Translations under genes and position numbers: made by a program
The notes under the pieces: model-generated
What the model saw: only the letters and a program-made list of their open reading frames with translations
What the model was told of the DNA's origin: nothing
The model's database searches: none
Part shown: positions 8,540 to 16,670 of the stretch, piece after piece
How positions within the stretch are numbered: position 1 is the stretch's first letter
Layout of the letters: each line of letters opens with the position of its first letter
Source of the DNA: Nanobdellati archaeon
GTDB lineage: Archaea > Nanobdellota > Nanobdellia > Woesearchaeales > GCA-2686295
Reading direction: 5' to 3'
DNA: 42,418 bases
Assembly: GCA_014384375.1 (NCBI GenBank)
Contig: JACNFY010000033.1
Location: 1-42,418 of the forward strand

Positions 8540-8854
8540 ATGTCTTTGAAGGAAGTTCAGAAAGAGGTTGATGTTTGGACCAAGCAGTTCAAAATCCAGT
8601 ACTGGGAGCCATATGAAATACTGGCTAGGTTGATGGAAGAAACCGGAGAGCTTGCCCGTGAAATCAATCACATATACGGTGAAAAAAAGAAAAAATCTTC
8701 TGAAGCGAAAAAAGAGCTTGGCGAAGAGATGGCTGACATAATCTTTACATTGGCTTGTCTGGCTAATTCTCATAATATAGATTTGGATGAGTATTTCAAA
8801 AAGGTCATGGATAAGTGTTATGGAAGAGACAATAACAGGTATGATAGGAAATAA
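8540..8854 (+). CDS. MazG-like nucleotide pyrophosphohydrolase
   Basis: The 104-residue protein has the all-alpha NTP pyrophosphatase signature: EETGELAREI (metal-binding ExxE) around residue 35 and ELGEEMADIIFTL (ExxD) around residues 65-77. Such enzymes hydrolyse (d)NTPs to (d)NMP and PPi and act in house-cleaning. ATG 8540 was chosen because GGAGG (8530-8534) lies just upstream; the in-frame TTG at 8528 overlaps that site. The length is typical of single-domain MazG-like/iMazG proteins. Confidence 0.9.
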   Translation: MSLKEVQKEVDVWTKQFKIQYWEPYEILARLMEETGELAREINHIYGEKKKKSSEAKKELGEEMADIIFTLACLANSHNIDLDEYFKKVMDKCYGRDNNRYDRK

Positions 8855-8898
8855 TTCTTCCCAAAAATATTAAAAGCAAGGAGTATTATATTCTTGAC

Positions 8899-9906
8899 AT
8901 GCAGGAGGCTATGTATTATACTTCTAAGAAAGGCGTTGTTCAATGTACTTTATGCCCTAGGAATTGTTATGTCCAACCTGACAAGATCGGGTTTTGTTTG
9001 GTGAGGAAGAACATCGATGGAAAACTCTACTCTTTGGTTTACGGAAGAGTTGCTGGCGGTTTGGCTGTTGACCCTATAGAGAAGAAGCCTCTGTTTCATT
9101 TTCTGCCTGGAACCTCTGTGCTTAGCTTTGGCACTGTCGGATGCAATCTTCACTGCAAACACTGCCAGAACTGGACTACTTCCCAAGTCCATGCTGGCCA
9201 GGCTTTTGAAAAGGAGATAAGTCCTGAAGAGATAGTTAACACTACAATAGATAGAGGTTGTGAGAGCATCGCCTACACCTACAATGAGCCAACTATATTC
9301 TACGAGTTCATGCTTGACACTGCAAAGCTTGCTAAGAAGGAAGGTATCAAGAATACAATGGTTTCGAATGGCTTCATAAACAAGTCCCCATTGAAGAAGC
9401 TTTGTAAGTACATGGATGGTGTAAATGTTGATTTGAAAGGTTTCAATAATCTATTCTATGGTAAGATAACAACTGCTTGGTTGCAGCCTGTCTTAGATAC
9501 CTTGAAGACTTTGAAGAAGGAAAAGATTTGGTTTGAGATTACTAATCTGATAATCCCTAGCTTGAATGATAACATGGATGATATCAAGAAGATGTGCGAG
9601 TGGATAAAAAACAATGTAGGTGTCGACCATCCATTGCATTTTTCTGCTTTTCATCCAGACTTTGAATTGAGGAACATACCATCTACTCCTGTAACGAGTC
9701 TGCTAAACGCCTATGAGATTGCTAAGGGTGTCGGGTTGAACTATGTATATATTGGTAATATCATCACAAGGGATTATGAGAACACTTACTGTCCGAAGTG
9801 CAAGCTCTTGTTGGTTGAGAGAGTGGGCTTTCGTGTTTTGCAGAACAATGTAAAGAATAATAAGTGTCCTTCTTGTAACACAAAGATAGCAGGAGTCTTC
9901 CGTTAA
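8899..9906 (+). CDS. amrS: AmmeMemoRadiSam-type radical SAM enzyme (AmrS-like)
   Basis: The 335-residue protein resembles pyruvate-formate-lyase activating enzymes. The radical SAM cluster motif is GCNLHCKHCQNW, with Cys82, Cys86 and Cys89. An N-terminal Cys cluster (CTLCPRNCYV...GFC, residues 16-33) is characteristic of AmrS. The C-terminus carries a CPKC...CPSC zinc ribbon (about 298-330). The family co-occurs in many genomes with MEMO1 and AMMECR1 proteins, whose reaction is not fully defined; neither partner is in this window. The 3' end overlaps the convergent flavin reductase gene by 4 bp. Confidence 0.88.
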   Translation: MQEAMYYTSKKGVVQCTLCPRNCYVQPDKIGFCLVRKNIDGKLYSLVYGRVAGGLAVDPIEKKPLFHFLPGTSVLSFGTVGCNLHCKHCQNWTTSQVHAGQAFEKEISPEEIVNTTIDRGCESIAYTYNEPTIFYEFMLDTAKLAKKEGIKNTMVSNGFINKSPLKKLCKYMDGVNVDLKGFNNLFYGKITTAWLQPVLDTLKTLKKEKIWFEITNLIIPSLNDNMDDIKKMCEWIKNNVGVDHPLHFSAFHPDFELRNIPSTPVTSLLNAYEIAKGVGLNYVYIGNIITRDYENTYCPKCKLLLVERVGFRVLQNNVKNNKCPSCNTKIAGVFR

Positions 9907-10616
9907 AATTGTTCTTGATATACGTTTTCTGGCTTCATCCCTAGTTCTATCAATCGTTGTCTTGACTGCTCGACCATTATTGGGATGCCGCAAAGATATG
10001 CTTGTTTGTTCTCAAAGCTGTCGATATGGTCTGTTAAGGTATCCTGGACATAGCCGACTTCTCCATCCCAGCCTTTTTCCGGTTGGCTGAGACAGATTAT
10101 CAAGTGGAAGTTTTCATGCTGTCTATCCCACTGGAATAATTCGTCTGCATATATTATCTCTTCCATGTTCCTGACTCCGAAGAATAGGTAGAATTCTTTT
10201 GGGTTGTGATCTCTGAAAACCTTTCTAAGCATTGACATGAAAGGAGCGATGCCACTTCCTGTCGCCATAAATATATCTCCTTCCTTTATCGGTTCTCTCA
10301 GTATGAATCTTCCATATGGTCCTGCAGCCTCTATATGGGCTCCTTCCTTCAATGAGAACAAATGATCAGTCATCTTACCACCAGGGACATGCTTGATGAT
10401 TAGTTCTATGTACTCTGCGTGTTTCATATCTCTTGGCGGCGGAGAAGCTATTGAGTAAGCTCTTTTGACTTCCTCGCCAACTATGTCAACTCTTAGCATC
10501 ACGAACTGTCCTGCCTGATAGCTGAAGTGTTTGCCATCCTCAAGTCTTAATAGAAACGAGTTCGTGTTATGGATTAATTCTTTTATCTCTACTATTTCTG
10601 CATCTATGAATTTCAT
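9903..10616 (-). CDS. FAD/NAD(P)-binding oxidoreductase (ferredoxin-NADP reductase family)
   Basis: The 237-residue protein has the FAD-binding motif KRAYSIASPP (RxYS, residues 51-60), the nicotinamide-binding motif ATGSGIAPF (about 118-126) and a CGIPIM segment near residue 215 that closes the NAD(P) domain. This is the minimal two-domain FNR fold without a fused ferredoxin or globin. It could reduce a ferredoxin, a flavodoxin or another small carrier; the partner is not evident nearby. It is transcribed convergently with amrS and divergently from the iron permease gene. Confidence 0.9.
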   Translation of the reverse strand: MKFIDAEIVEIKELIHNTNSFLLRLEDGKHFSYQAGQFVMLRVDIVGEEVKRAYSIASPPPRDMKHAEYIELIIKHVPGGKMTDHLFSLKEGAHIEAAGPYGRFILREPIKEGDIFMATGSGIAPFMSMLRKVFRDHNPKEFYLFFGVRNMEEIIYADELFQWDRQHENFHLIICLSQPEKGWDGEVGYVQDTLTDHIDSFENKQAYLCGIPIMVEQSRQRLIELGMKPENVYQEQF

Positions 10617-10686
10617 GTTTTAATTCCTGGCATTTTAGTTATATAAAATTTTAGAACTATTTTAGAAGAGCAAAAAATTAGAAAAA

Positions 10687-10694
10687 CTTATAAA
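10687..10694 (+). promoter_or_regulatory. TATA box of the iron permease gene
   Basis: CTTATAAA is centred about 30 nt before ATG 10721, consistent with a leaderless or near-leaderless transcript. Confidence 0.5.
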
Positions 10695-10720
10695 CTATAG
10701 TTAACTAGCTTTTTCTTAAA

Positions 10721-11536
10721 ATGTTAGCAAGTGTTCTTATCGGTTTCAGGGAAGCTCTTGAAGCAGCTCTGATAATAGGAATAATATTAGCTTACCTAAT
10801 CAAGACAAAGAAGGAGAAATACAACAATGTTGTCTATATGGGAATAACAGTTGCTATTATTGCAAGCATCATAACAGCCATACTATTCAATGTCTTGGCT
10901 GGTGGATTTGAAGGTAGAGCTGAAGAGATTTTTGAAGGTATCGCTATGTTCTTGGCTGCTGGTATTTTAACATATATGATTATTTGGATGAGCAAGCAGC
11001 GAAACATCGCCTCTGATTTAAGGCAAAAAGTTTCGAAACAATTGGATAATGGTCAGAGATATGGATTGTTCTTCTTAAGCTTTATAACAGTGTTTCGAGA
11101 AGGAGTTGAGACAGTTCTCTTTCTAGGAGCAGCAAAGATTGTTGGAGAATCAGAAAACAATCTAGTAGGAGCCTTAATAGGAATAATGTTTGCAGTTTTC
11201 ATCGGTTACTTGATGTTTGTAGGTTCAAAGCATATAAAGATAAAAAAGTTTTTCAGTGTTACGAGTCTCCTTCTAATGTTGTTTGCAGCTGGATTGTTAG
11301 CTCATGGGGTGCATGAGTTCCAAGAAGCAAGTATAATACCTATTGTTCAAGAACATGTTTGGGATATAAATCCTGCAATTAATACTGATGGTTCTTATCC
11401 TCTGCTACATGAGAAAGGAGTTGTTGGTAGTCTATTGAAAGGATTGCTTGGGTATAACGGAAATCCTAATCTGCTAGAAGTAATAATATGGATGTTCTAT
11501 CTAATAGGTATGCTAGCTTTTTATTATAAGAAATAA
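10721..11536 (+). CDS. FTR1-family high-affinity iron permease
   Basis: The 271-residue integral membrane protein has about seven hydrophobic segments and both REXXE iron-binding motifs of the FTR1/EfeU family: REALE at residues 10-14 and REGVE at 126-130. It transports Fe(III) or Fe(II) across the cytoplasmic membrane. No EfeO/EfeB partner or multicopper oxidase is adjacent, so it may work alone or with a distant partner. The gene is monocistronic between two oppositely oriented redox genes. Confidence 0.93.
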   Translation: MLASVLIGFREALEAALIIGIILAYLIKTKKEKYNNVVYMGITVAIIASIITAILFNVLAGGFEGRAEEIFEGIAMFLAAGILTYMIIWMSKQRNIASDLRQKVSKQLDNGQRYGLFFLSFITVFREGVETVLFLGAAKIVGESENNLVGALIGIMFAVFIGYLMFVGSKHIKIKKFFSVTSLLLMLFAAGLLAHGVHEFQEASIIPIVQEHVWDINPAINTDGSYPLLHEKGVVGSLLKGLLGYNGNPNLLEVIIWMFYLIGMLAFYYKK

Positions 11537-11542
11537 AAAATT

Positions 11543-12493
11543 CTAATGGTCCCAGTCAATGCTAACCTTTCCCTTTGCTCCACTTAGATAATGGTAGCAT
11601 TGGAGAGCTGCTTTTGCTCCTTCTCCTGCCGAGATAACTGTTTGTTTGAATATTACATCACTGACATCTCCGCATGCAAAGATTCCTGGCTGTGACGTTT
11701 CGCAGTTCAGGTTTGTTATTATCTCTTTTTGCTCATTTCTCTTGACAAGATGTCCGACAAATTCACTGTCAACTTTGAAACCTATCTCAACGAACACTCC
11801 GTCAACTTCTAATGTTTTCTGTTTTTTTGTGTTTACATCCTCAACTACAAGGCCTTCAACAAACTGATCTCCTTTGACCTCAATTGGGATATGGCTAAGG
11901 ACTATGTCAATATTATCTTGTTTTTTCACTCTCTCAACTTCTACTTCATCGCCACGAAACTCGTCTCTTCGATGGATCAAGTATATCTTCTTAGCTAGAC
12001 TTGATAGTTCCCAAGTGCCTCCTAGAGCGGAGTTTCCTCCTCCTACAACCGCAACTGTCTTATCTCTGTACAACGGAGCATCACAAGTGACACATGTTGA
12101 AACTCCTTTGCCCATAAACTTTTCTTCTCCAGGGATACCTAAGCTGAGAGGTGTTTTTCCAAAAGCTAGGATTATTGCTCGTGCATCATAGGTTTCTCCG
12201 CTTGTCACTCCAACTTTGAAGGTTCTGTCTTTTTTCTTGTCTATCTTTTTGACTTTTCCGGTTATCATCTCAGCCCCCCACTTCATAGCTTGGGCTTGGA
12301 ATTTCATCATCATCTCGTAACCGTTTATACCGTCAAAGCCAGGATAGTTCTCTATGTTGCTAGGGATAGAGGTTTGTCCTCCTACGTCCATGCTTATTAT
12401 CAGTGTTTTCAGGTTTTTTCTTCCAGTGTAGATTCCTGCTGTCATGCCAGCAGCTCCTCCACCAACTATTATGACATCATACACATTAATCAC
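11543..12493 (-). CDS. trxB: Thioredoxin reductase (FAD-dependent)
   Basis: The protein has the FAD Rossmann motif IVGGGAAGMTAG (residues 9-20), the redox pair CVTC (Cys134 and Cys137), the NADP-type motif VVGGGNSALGG (about 149-159) and the C-terminal FAD motif GIFACGDV. It transfers electrons from NAD(P)H to a thioredoxin or glutaredoxin-like protein. At ~316 residues it is of normal length. Two GTG starts are possible: 12493, which overlaps gdhA by 8 bp, or 12484, which better follows the AGGTGA sequence. It is coupled to the upstream glutamate dehydrogenase gene. Confidence 0.93.
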   Translation of the reverse strand: MINVYDVIIVGGGAAGMTAGIYTGRKNLKTLIISMDVGGQTSIPSNIENYPGFDGINGYEMMMKFQAQAMKWGAEMITGKVKKIDKKKDRTFKVGVTSGETYDARAIILAFGKTPLSLGIPGEEKFMGKGVSTCVTCDAPLYRDKTVAVVGGGNSALGGTWELSSLAKKIYLIHRRDEFRGDEVEVERVKKQDNIDIVLSHIPIEVKGDQFVEGLVVEDVNTKKQKTLEVDGVFVEIGFKVDSEFVGHLVKRNEQKEIITNLNCETSQPGIFACGDVSDVIFKQTVISAGEGAKAALQCYHYLSGAKGKVSIDWDH

Positions 12494-13733
12494 CTTTCTT
12501 TATGTAACCTCTGAGTTCTAATACCTTAATCATCCTTCTTACAGCGTAGATATAAGCAGCTGTTCCAAAGTCAACCTTGAATTCTTTGGAGGCAGAGTAA
12601 ACATTGTCAAATGCAGAGCACATCTTGTCCTTTAGTTTTTTCAGGACTTCTTCTTCACTCCAAAAGTAGCCTATATTGTTCTGCACCCATTCAAAGTAGC
12701 TGACTGCAACACCCCCTGAATTTGCCAGAATGTCAGGTATTGATATCTGTCCTTTCTTGTAAAGAGTTGCTCTAGCCTCTGCAGACACCGGTCCATTAGC
12801 TAACTCCAAGATTACTTTTGCTTTTATTTTATTAACATTATCCTTTGTGATTACTCCCTCAAGAGCGGCTGGTATGAGTACATCAACATCTAGTATTAGT
12901 AGATTTTCATTTGTGATTTCTTTTACTTCTTTAAATCCCTTTACAGACCCTGTTTTCTGTTTATGAGCAATTACTTTTTCTATATCCAAACCTTTTGGAT
13001 TATGGATTGCTGTTTTTGAATCTGAGACTGCAACTATTTTGTAGTCTTTTTCTGAGAGTAATTTAGCTGCTGTTCTTCCTGCATTTCCAAAACCTTGTAT
13101 TGCAATTGAAGCATTCTTAACTTTGAATGTATCCAACGCTTCTTCTAGAATATAAACTCCGCCTTGGGCAGTGGCTTTGTCTCTTCCCTCTGAGCCTCCA
13201 AGCTCCAATGGTTTTCCAGTTATCACACCAAAGACGTTATGACCTTCTATCCTGTGATACTCATCCATCATCCAAGCCATCACTTGTGGATTTGTGTAAA
13301 CATCTGGCGCGGGTATGTCCTTTTCTGGACCTATAAATTTATGCATTGCTTCGATGTATCCTCTGCTAAGTCTTTCTAGTTCTCCTTCTGACAACTCTTT
13401 TGGATTGCAGATAACTCCTCCTTTTCCACCTCCAAAAGGCACATCGACAACTGTGTTCTTCCATGTCATCCAGAACGCTAATGCCTTGACTTCTTCATGA
13501 CTAACATTAGGATGATATCTAATGCCTCCCTTTGTTGGCCCTCTCAAATCATTGAACTGCACCCTGAAACCCTGGAACACTTTTATCTTGCCATTATCCA
13601 TCCTCACTGGTATTGAAACATGGATTATCCTCTTAGGATTAGTCAGTATTTCAACAATGCTCTTATCAAGTTTTAGAACCTTCGCGGCCTTGTTGAATTG
13701 TTCGAGAGCCTCCTTCCAGATATCATCACTCAT
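12486..13733 (-). CDS. gdhA: Glutamate dehydrogenase
   Basis: The 415-residue protein is a hexameric-type Glu/Leu/Phe/Val dehydrogenase. Visible motifs are GPTKGGIRYHP (substrate site), VDVPFGGGKGG with the catalytic Lys104, and QGFGNAGRTAA of the NAD(P)-binding Rossmann domain near residue 220. It interconverts glutamate with 2-oxoglutarate and ammonia, linking carbon and nitrogen metabolism. Length matches archaeal homologues. It is the first gene of a two-gene unit with trxB, and both could draw on the same NAD(P)H pool. Confidence 0.95.
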   Translation of the reverse strand: MSDDIWKEALEQFNKAAKVLKLDKSIVEILTNPKRIIHVSIPVRMDNGKIKVFQGFRVQFNDLRGPTKGGIRYHPNVSHEEVKALAFWMTWKNTVVDVPFGGGKGGVICNPKELSEGELERLSRGYIEAMHKFIGPEKDIPAPDVYTNPQVMAWMMDEYHRIEGHNVFGVITGKPLELGGSEGRDKATAQGGVYILEEALDTFKVKNASIAIQGFGNAGRTAAKLLSEKDYKIVAVSDSKTAIHNPKGLDIEKVIAHKQKTGSVKGFKEVKEITNENLLILDVDVLIPAALEGVITKDNVNKIKAKVILELANGPVSAEARATLYKKGQISIPDILANSGGVAVSYFEWVQNNIGYFWSEEEVLKKLKDKMCSAFDNVYSASKEFKVDFGTAAYIYAVRRMIKVLELRGYIKKGD

Positions 13734-13807
13734 GATATGACCAAATCAGGTTTATTTAATAAAGTTTACTGTTTAATCCCAAAAGATAATTTGAACAATT
13801 GCACAAA

Positions 13808-13816
13808 AAATATAAG
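13808..13816 (+). promoter_or_regulatory. TATA box, leaderless promoter of the EEP gene
   Basis: AAATATAAG is centred about 27 nt before ATG 13839 and supports that start over any upstream in-frame codon. Confidence 0.5.
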
Positions 13817-13838
13817 TAAGTACTATAAAACAGAGAAA

Positions 13839-14564
13839 ATGACTTTCAAACTGATAACTTTGAACATTGAAGGGAACAAGCATTTGCACACAGTGATTCC
13901 CTTTTTGAAAAAAGAGAAACCTGATGTTCTTTGCCTGCAGGAAGTGTATGATTCTGATTTTGAGAAATATAAGGAAGCTTCTGGTTTGGACGGAGTTTTT
14001 ATTCCTATGTTCAAAGGAATATCCAGACCAACTGAAAACACTAATCCAAATGTTGTTCAGGGAATAGCTTTGCTGACGAATTTTCCAAATAATGGAATCA
14101 AAGCAACCACTTACTTCGGAGATGAAAATGTTCCTCGATTCACTACAGTTGCAGAAATACCTAGAAAATTAGTATATACAACCATTGAAGTTGACGGTGA
14201 AAAGTTCAATGTTGGCACAATCCATTTTACTTGGACTCCTGACGGTGAAGCAAATGATTCTCAAAGAAAAAACTTTAAAGAGTTGATGAAAGTACTTGAA
14301 CAATTCGATGAATTAATTCTTTGCGGAGATTTCAATGCTCCTCGCGGTAAAGAGATTTTCAAGAAGTTTGAACAGCAATTCAAAGACAATGTTCCTTTGG
14401 ATGTTGATACCACTCTTGATTTAGATATGCATAGAAAAGCTCCACTATACTATGTTGTTGACACGATATTCACAACACCTGCATACAAGGTTTCTAATGT
14501 CAGGGTTGTAGATGGCGTGAGTGACCATAAAGCAGTGATTGGAGAGGTAGACAAAGCTTTATAA
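13839..14564 (+). CDS. Endonuclease/exonuclease/phosphatase (EEP) family protein
   Basis: The 241-residue protein shows the EEP metal-dependent phosphodiesterase fold: TLNIEGN at the N-terminus, LCLQEV with the metal-binding Glu near residue 34, GDFNAPRG around 165 and the terminal catalytic SDHKAVIGE. The family includes AP endonucleases, deadenylases and phospholipases; the sequence does not identify the substrate. There is no signal peptide, so a cytosolic nucleic-acid or nucleotide substrate is likely. The frame extends upstream to 13698, but ATG 13839 is where homology and the promoter agree. Confidence 0.88.
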   Translation: MTFKLITLNIEGNKHLHTVIPFLKKEKPDVLCLQEVYDSDFEKYKEASGLDGVFIPMFKGISRPTENTNPNVVQGIALLTNFPNNGIKATTYFGDENVPRFTTVAEIPRKLVYTTIEVDGEKFNVGTIHFTWTPDGEANDSQRKNFKELMKVLEQFDELILCGDFNAPRGKEIFKKFEQQFKDNVPLDVDTTLDLDMHRKAPLYYVVDTIFTTPAYKVSNVRVVDGVSDHKAVIGEVDKAL

Positions 14565-14602
14565 AAGAAGCAATAAAACAGTCTAGAAAAGGAGTTGATA
14601 TT

Positions 14603-15034
14603 ATGAGTATTAAGAAAGGAGATAAGGTAAAGGTTGAGTACACAGGAACTTTTGATGACGGTACTGTTTTTGACGCTTCTGAGAAGCATGGCAAGCCATT
14701 GGAGTTCGAAGTCGGAGCTAACAAAGTAATCAAAGGATTTGACAACTCTGTTATAGGCATGAAGAAAGGTGAGGAGAAAGAGATAAAATTACAGCCTTCA
14801 GAGGCTTATGGTGACAGAAATCCTCAGCTAGTCAAGAAAGTACCAAAGGAGCAGCTTCCAAAAGATAGAGAAGTAAAGCCTGGAATGATGCTAGCAATCG
14901 GATTACCAAACGGGCAACAGATGCCTGCAATTATAACAGACGTGACAGACAAAGAAGTAACTATTGACCTGAACCATCTGATGGCTGGAAAAACTCTTAA
15001 CTTCAAAATCAAAGTTGTAGGTGTAAATGAATAA
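14603..15034 (+). CDS. FKBP-type peptidyl-prolyl cis-trans isomerase (SlyD-like)
   Basis: The 143 residues have the FKBP core (KVKVEYTGTFDDGTVFDAS at the start, then VIKGFDNSVIGMKKGE) interrupted by the insert-in-flap chaperone domain (about 70-120). This is the short archaeal/SlyD arrangement, which combines prolyl isomerase and holdase activities. It is a cytosolic folding catalyst. AAGGAG precedes ATG 14603. The stop overlaps the start of a 42-residue membrane-protein gene, and a cold-shock gene follows. Confidence 0.94.
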   Translation: MSIKKGDKVKVEYTGTFDDGTVFDASEKHGKPLEFEVGANKVIKGFDNSVIGMKKGEEKEIKLQPSEAYGDRNPQLVKKVPKEQLPKDREVKPGMMLAIGLPNGQQMPAIITDVTDKEVTIDLNHLMAGKTLNFKIKVVGVNE

Positions 15035-15155
15035 AAAAGGACATCATGAAGCAGGAATCACACCTTATGTCATCTTGGCAGGTATTCTTGGATTTATAGT
15101 ATTATACCTCAAGAAAATAGCTAATTTATCTAAAACTTTAAAAAGAAGCAAATAA
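15027..15155 (+). CDS. Small single-pass membrane protein (42 aa)
   Basis: This short ORF starts at an ATG that overlaps the FKBP stop (15027 versus 15034). It encodes MNKKGHHEAG, one hydrophobic helix (PYVILAGILGFIVLYL, residues 13-28), then a positively charged tail (KKIANLSKTLKRSK). That is the layout of a small membrane protein with a cytoplasmic C-terminus. The overlap suggests translational coupling to the FKBP. No family is recognised; the hydrophobic pattern and the overlap are the only support. Confidence 0.6.
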   Translation: MNKKGHHEAGITPYVILAGILGFIVLYLKKIANLSKTLKRSK

Positions 15156-15189
15156 ATCACTTTAAATTAAATATATAATGGAGGAAAAA

Positions 15190-15387
15190 ATGAAAGGAAC
15201 AGTTAAATGGTTTAACCTGAAAAAAGGTTATGGTTTTATAGAAGGAGAGGATGGAAAAGATTATTTCGTACATCACAGTGGATTACCTGAAGGCACAGTC
15301 CTAAATGAAAACGATCAAGTTTCTTTTGAACCTACTAAAACTGAGCGCGGAGTTCAAGCGCAGAAAGTTGAATTAGTTGAAAAATAA
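15190..15387 (+). CDS. Cold-shock domain protein (CspA family)
   Basis: The 65-residue protein is a single cold-shock domain with RNP1 (KKGYGFIEG) and RNP2 (DYFVHHS) nucleic-acid-binding motifs after MKGTVKWFN. It binds single-stranded RNA or DNA and probably acts as an RNA chaperone. ATG 15190 is preferred because GGAGG (15180-15184) lies 5 nt upstream; the in-frame ATG at 15178 sits on that site. Csp genes are common in bacteria and patchy in archaea, so it may have been acquired. A hairpin and T-tract terminator follows. Confidence 0.93.
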   Translation: MKGTVKWFNLKKGYGFIEGEDGKDYFVHHSGLPEGTVLNENDQVSFEPTKTERGVQAQKVELVEK

Positions 15388-15391
15388 AAGA

Positions 15392-15428
15392 ACAAAATTC
15401 TCTTTTGTAATTTTTTTAATTTTTATTT
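15392..15428 (+). terminator. Hairpin plus T-tract terminator after the cold-shock gene
   Basis: ACAAAA (15392-15397) pairs with TTTTGT (15403-15408) around a TTCTC loop, followed by T-rich sequence to about 15428. The CAAAA...TTTTG arms resemble those of the hairpin array at 26733-26836. Confidence 0.55.
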
Positions 15429-16670
15429 TTTAGTTAAGTTAAACGCTACTTCGTTGGCTTTCTCTAATATTTCCTCTTCATCTTTGACTTTTCTGTTCTG
15501 CATCAATATTTTTCCATTGCAGATAGTTGTGTCAACACAACTACTGTTTGCAGAGTAGACAAGGTTTGATATCAGGTTATGTCTTGGGTTAAGATGAATA
15601 TCATTTAGGTTTACTAGTAGTAGATCAGCTAGTTTTCCTTCTTTGATTTCCCCGCTGTTTAGATTGAAAACTTTGGCCCCGTTTATGGTTGCCATCCTGA
15701 AAGCTTCTGAAGCAGGCATCAGTGTTGGATTATGAGTGTGTGATTTCTGAAGCAGGGCTGCAAACTTCATCTCTTCAAGCATGTCAAGATTGTTGTTTGA
15801 GGCACAGCCATCAGTTCCTAGAGCAACTGTCAATGATTTCATTTTTTCATAAGGGAAAACACCTGATGAAAGTTTCATATTAGAAACTGGATTGTGTGCA
15901 ATTTTTACATTGTGTTTTTTCAAGATCCTTATTTCTCTGTCACTCAACCATATCGAGTGGCAAGCAACCACTCTTGGTCCTAAGAAACCTATCTTTTCAA
16001 GATACTCCACTGGCCTCATCCTGTGCTTTGCAATGCAGTCATCAACCTCACTCTTTGATTCTGAGAGATGAATGTGTATCAACAAGTTATTTTTGTCAGA
16101 GAACTCTTTTATCCATTGCAGACTCTCCTTGGAAACAGTGTAGATTGCATGTGGTCCTAAAGCAAAGATTACTCTTTCAGAGTATTTTTTTGTTTCTTGA
16201 AATAACCTCTTGTTCAGTTTTATCTGTTCTTCAGATTTTGCTTTGTCAAATAAGTCTATGAACACAGCAGAGACTGTTGCTCTCATGCCCATCTCATCTA
16301 CTGCCTTTGCTGTTCCGTGATAATGCCAGTACATGTCGTTGAAGAAAGTCGTTCCTGACTTTATCATCTCCAAGCAAGCCAGTTTTGCTCCCCAATAGAC
16401 ATCTTTTTCAGAGAGCTTTTCTTCTAGAGGCCATATCTTTGTCTGCAACCAATCCAACACCTTCATGTCATCAGCATAGCCGCGCATCAAAGTCATCGCT
16501 GCATGGGTATGTGCGTTTACAAAAGAAGGAATAACAGCTTTGTTCCTGCCATCGATTTTAAACTCTGCTTCTGTGTTGATGTTTTTACCAATCTGTGAGA
16601 TTTTATTTCCTTCGATAAGAATGTCTGTTTCTTTATTGTTTAACAAAGCTTTTTTTATCAGTATGCTCAT
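15423..16670 (-). CDS. mtaD: 5'-methylthioadenosine/S-adenosylhomocysteine deaminase
   Basis: The 415-residue amidohydrolase has metal ligands in VNAHTHAAM (His54, His56), HIHLSES, VACHS and LGTDGCASNN. It matches the MTA/SAH deaminase family, which converts MTA to methylthioinosine and SAH to S-inosylhomocysteine. Length is standard. It overlaps the upstream phosphorylase gene by 4 bp, which supports a two-step route: deamination of MTA, then phosphorolysis of the 6-oxopurine product. Confidence 0.92.
   Translation of the reverse strand: MSILIKKALLNNKETDILIEGNKISQIGKNINTEAEFKIDGRNKAVIPSFVNAHTHAAMTLMRGYADDMKVLDWLQTKIWPLEEKLSEKDVYWGAKLACLEMIKSGTTFFNDMYWHYHGTAKAVDEMGMRATVSAVFIDLFDKAKSEEQIKLNKRLFQETKKYSERVIFALGPHAIYTVSKESLQWIKEFSDKNNLLIHIHLSESKSEVDDCIAKHRMRPVEYLEKIGFLGPRVVACHSIWLSDREIRILKKHNVKIAHNPVSNMKLSSGVFPYEKMKSLTVALGTDGCASNNNLDMLEEMKFAALLQKSHTHNPTLMPASEAFRMATINGAKVFNLNSGEIKEGKLADLLLVNLNDIHLNPRHNLISNLVYSANSSCVDTTICNGKILMQNRKVKDEEEILEKANEVAFNLTKK

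Noticed and set aside
13698-13838. N-terminal extension of the EEP protein
   Set aside because: It overlaps the gdhA start region and the promoter; homology begins at ATG 13839.
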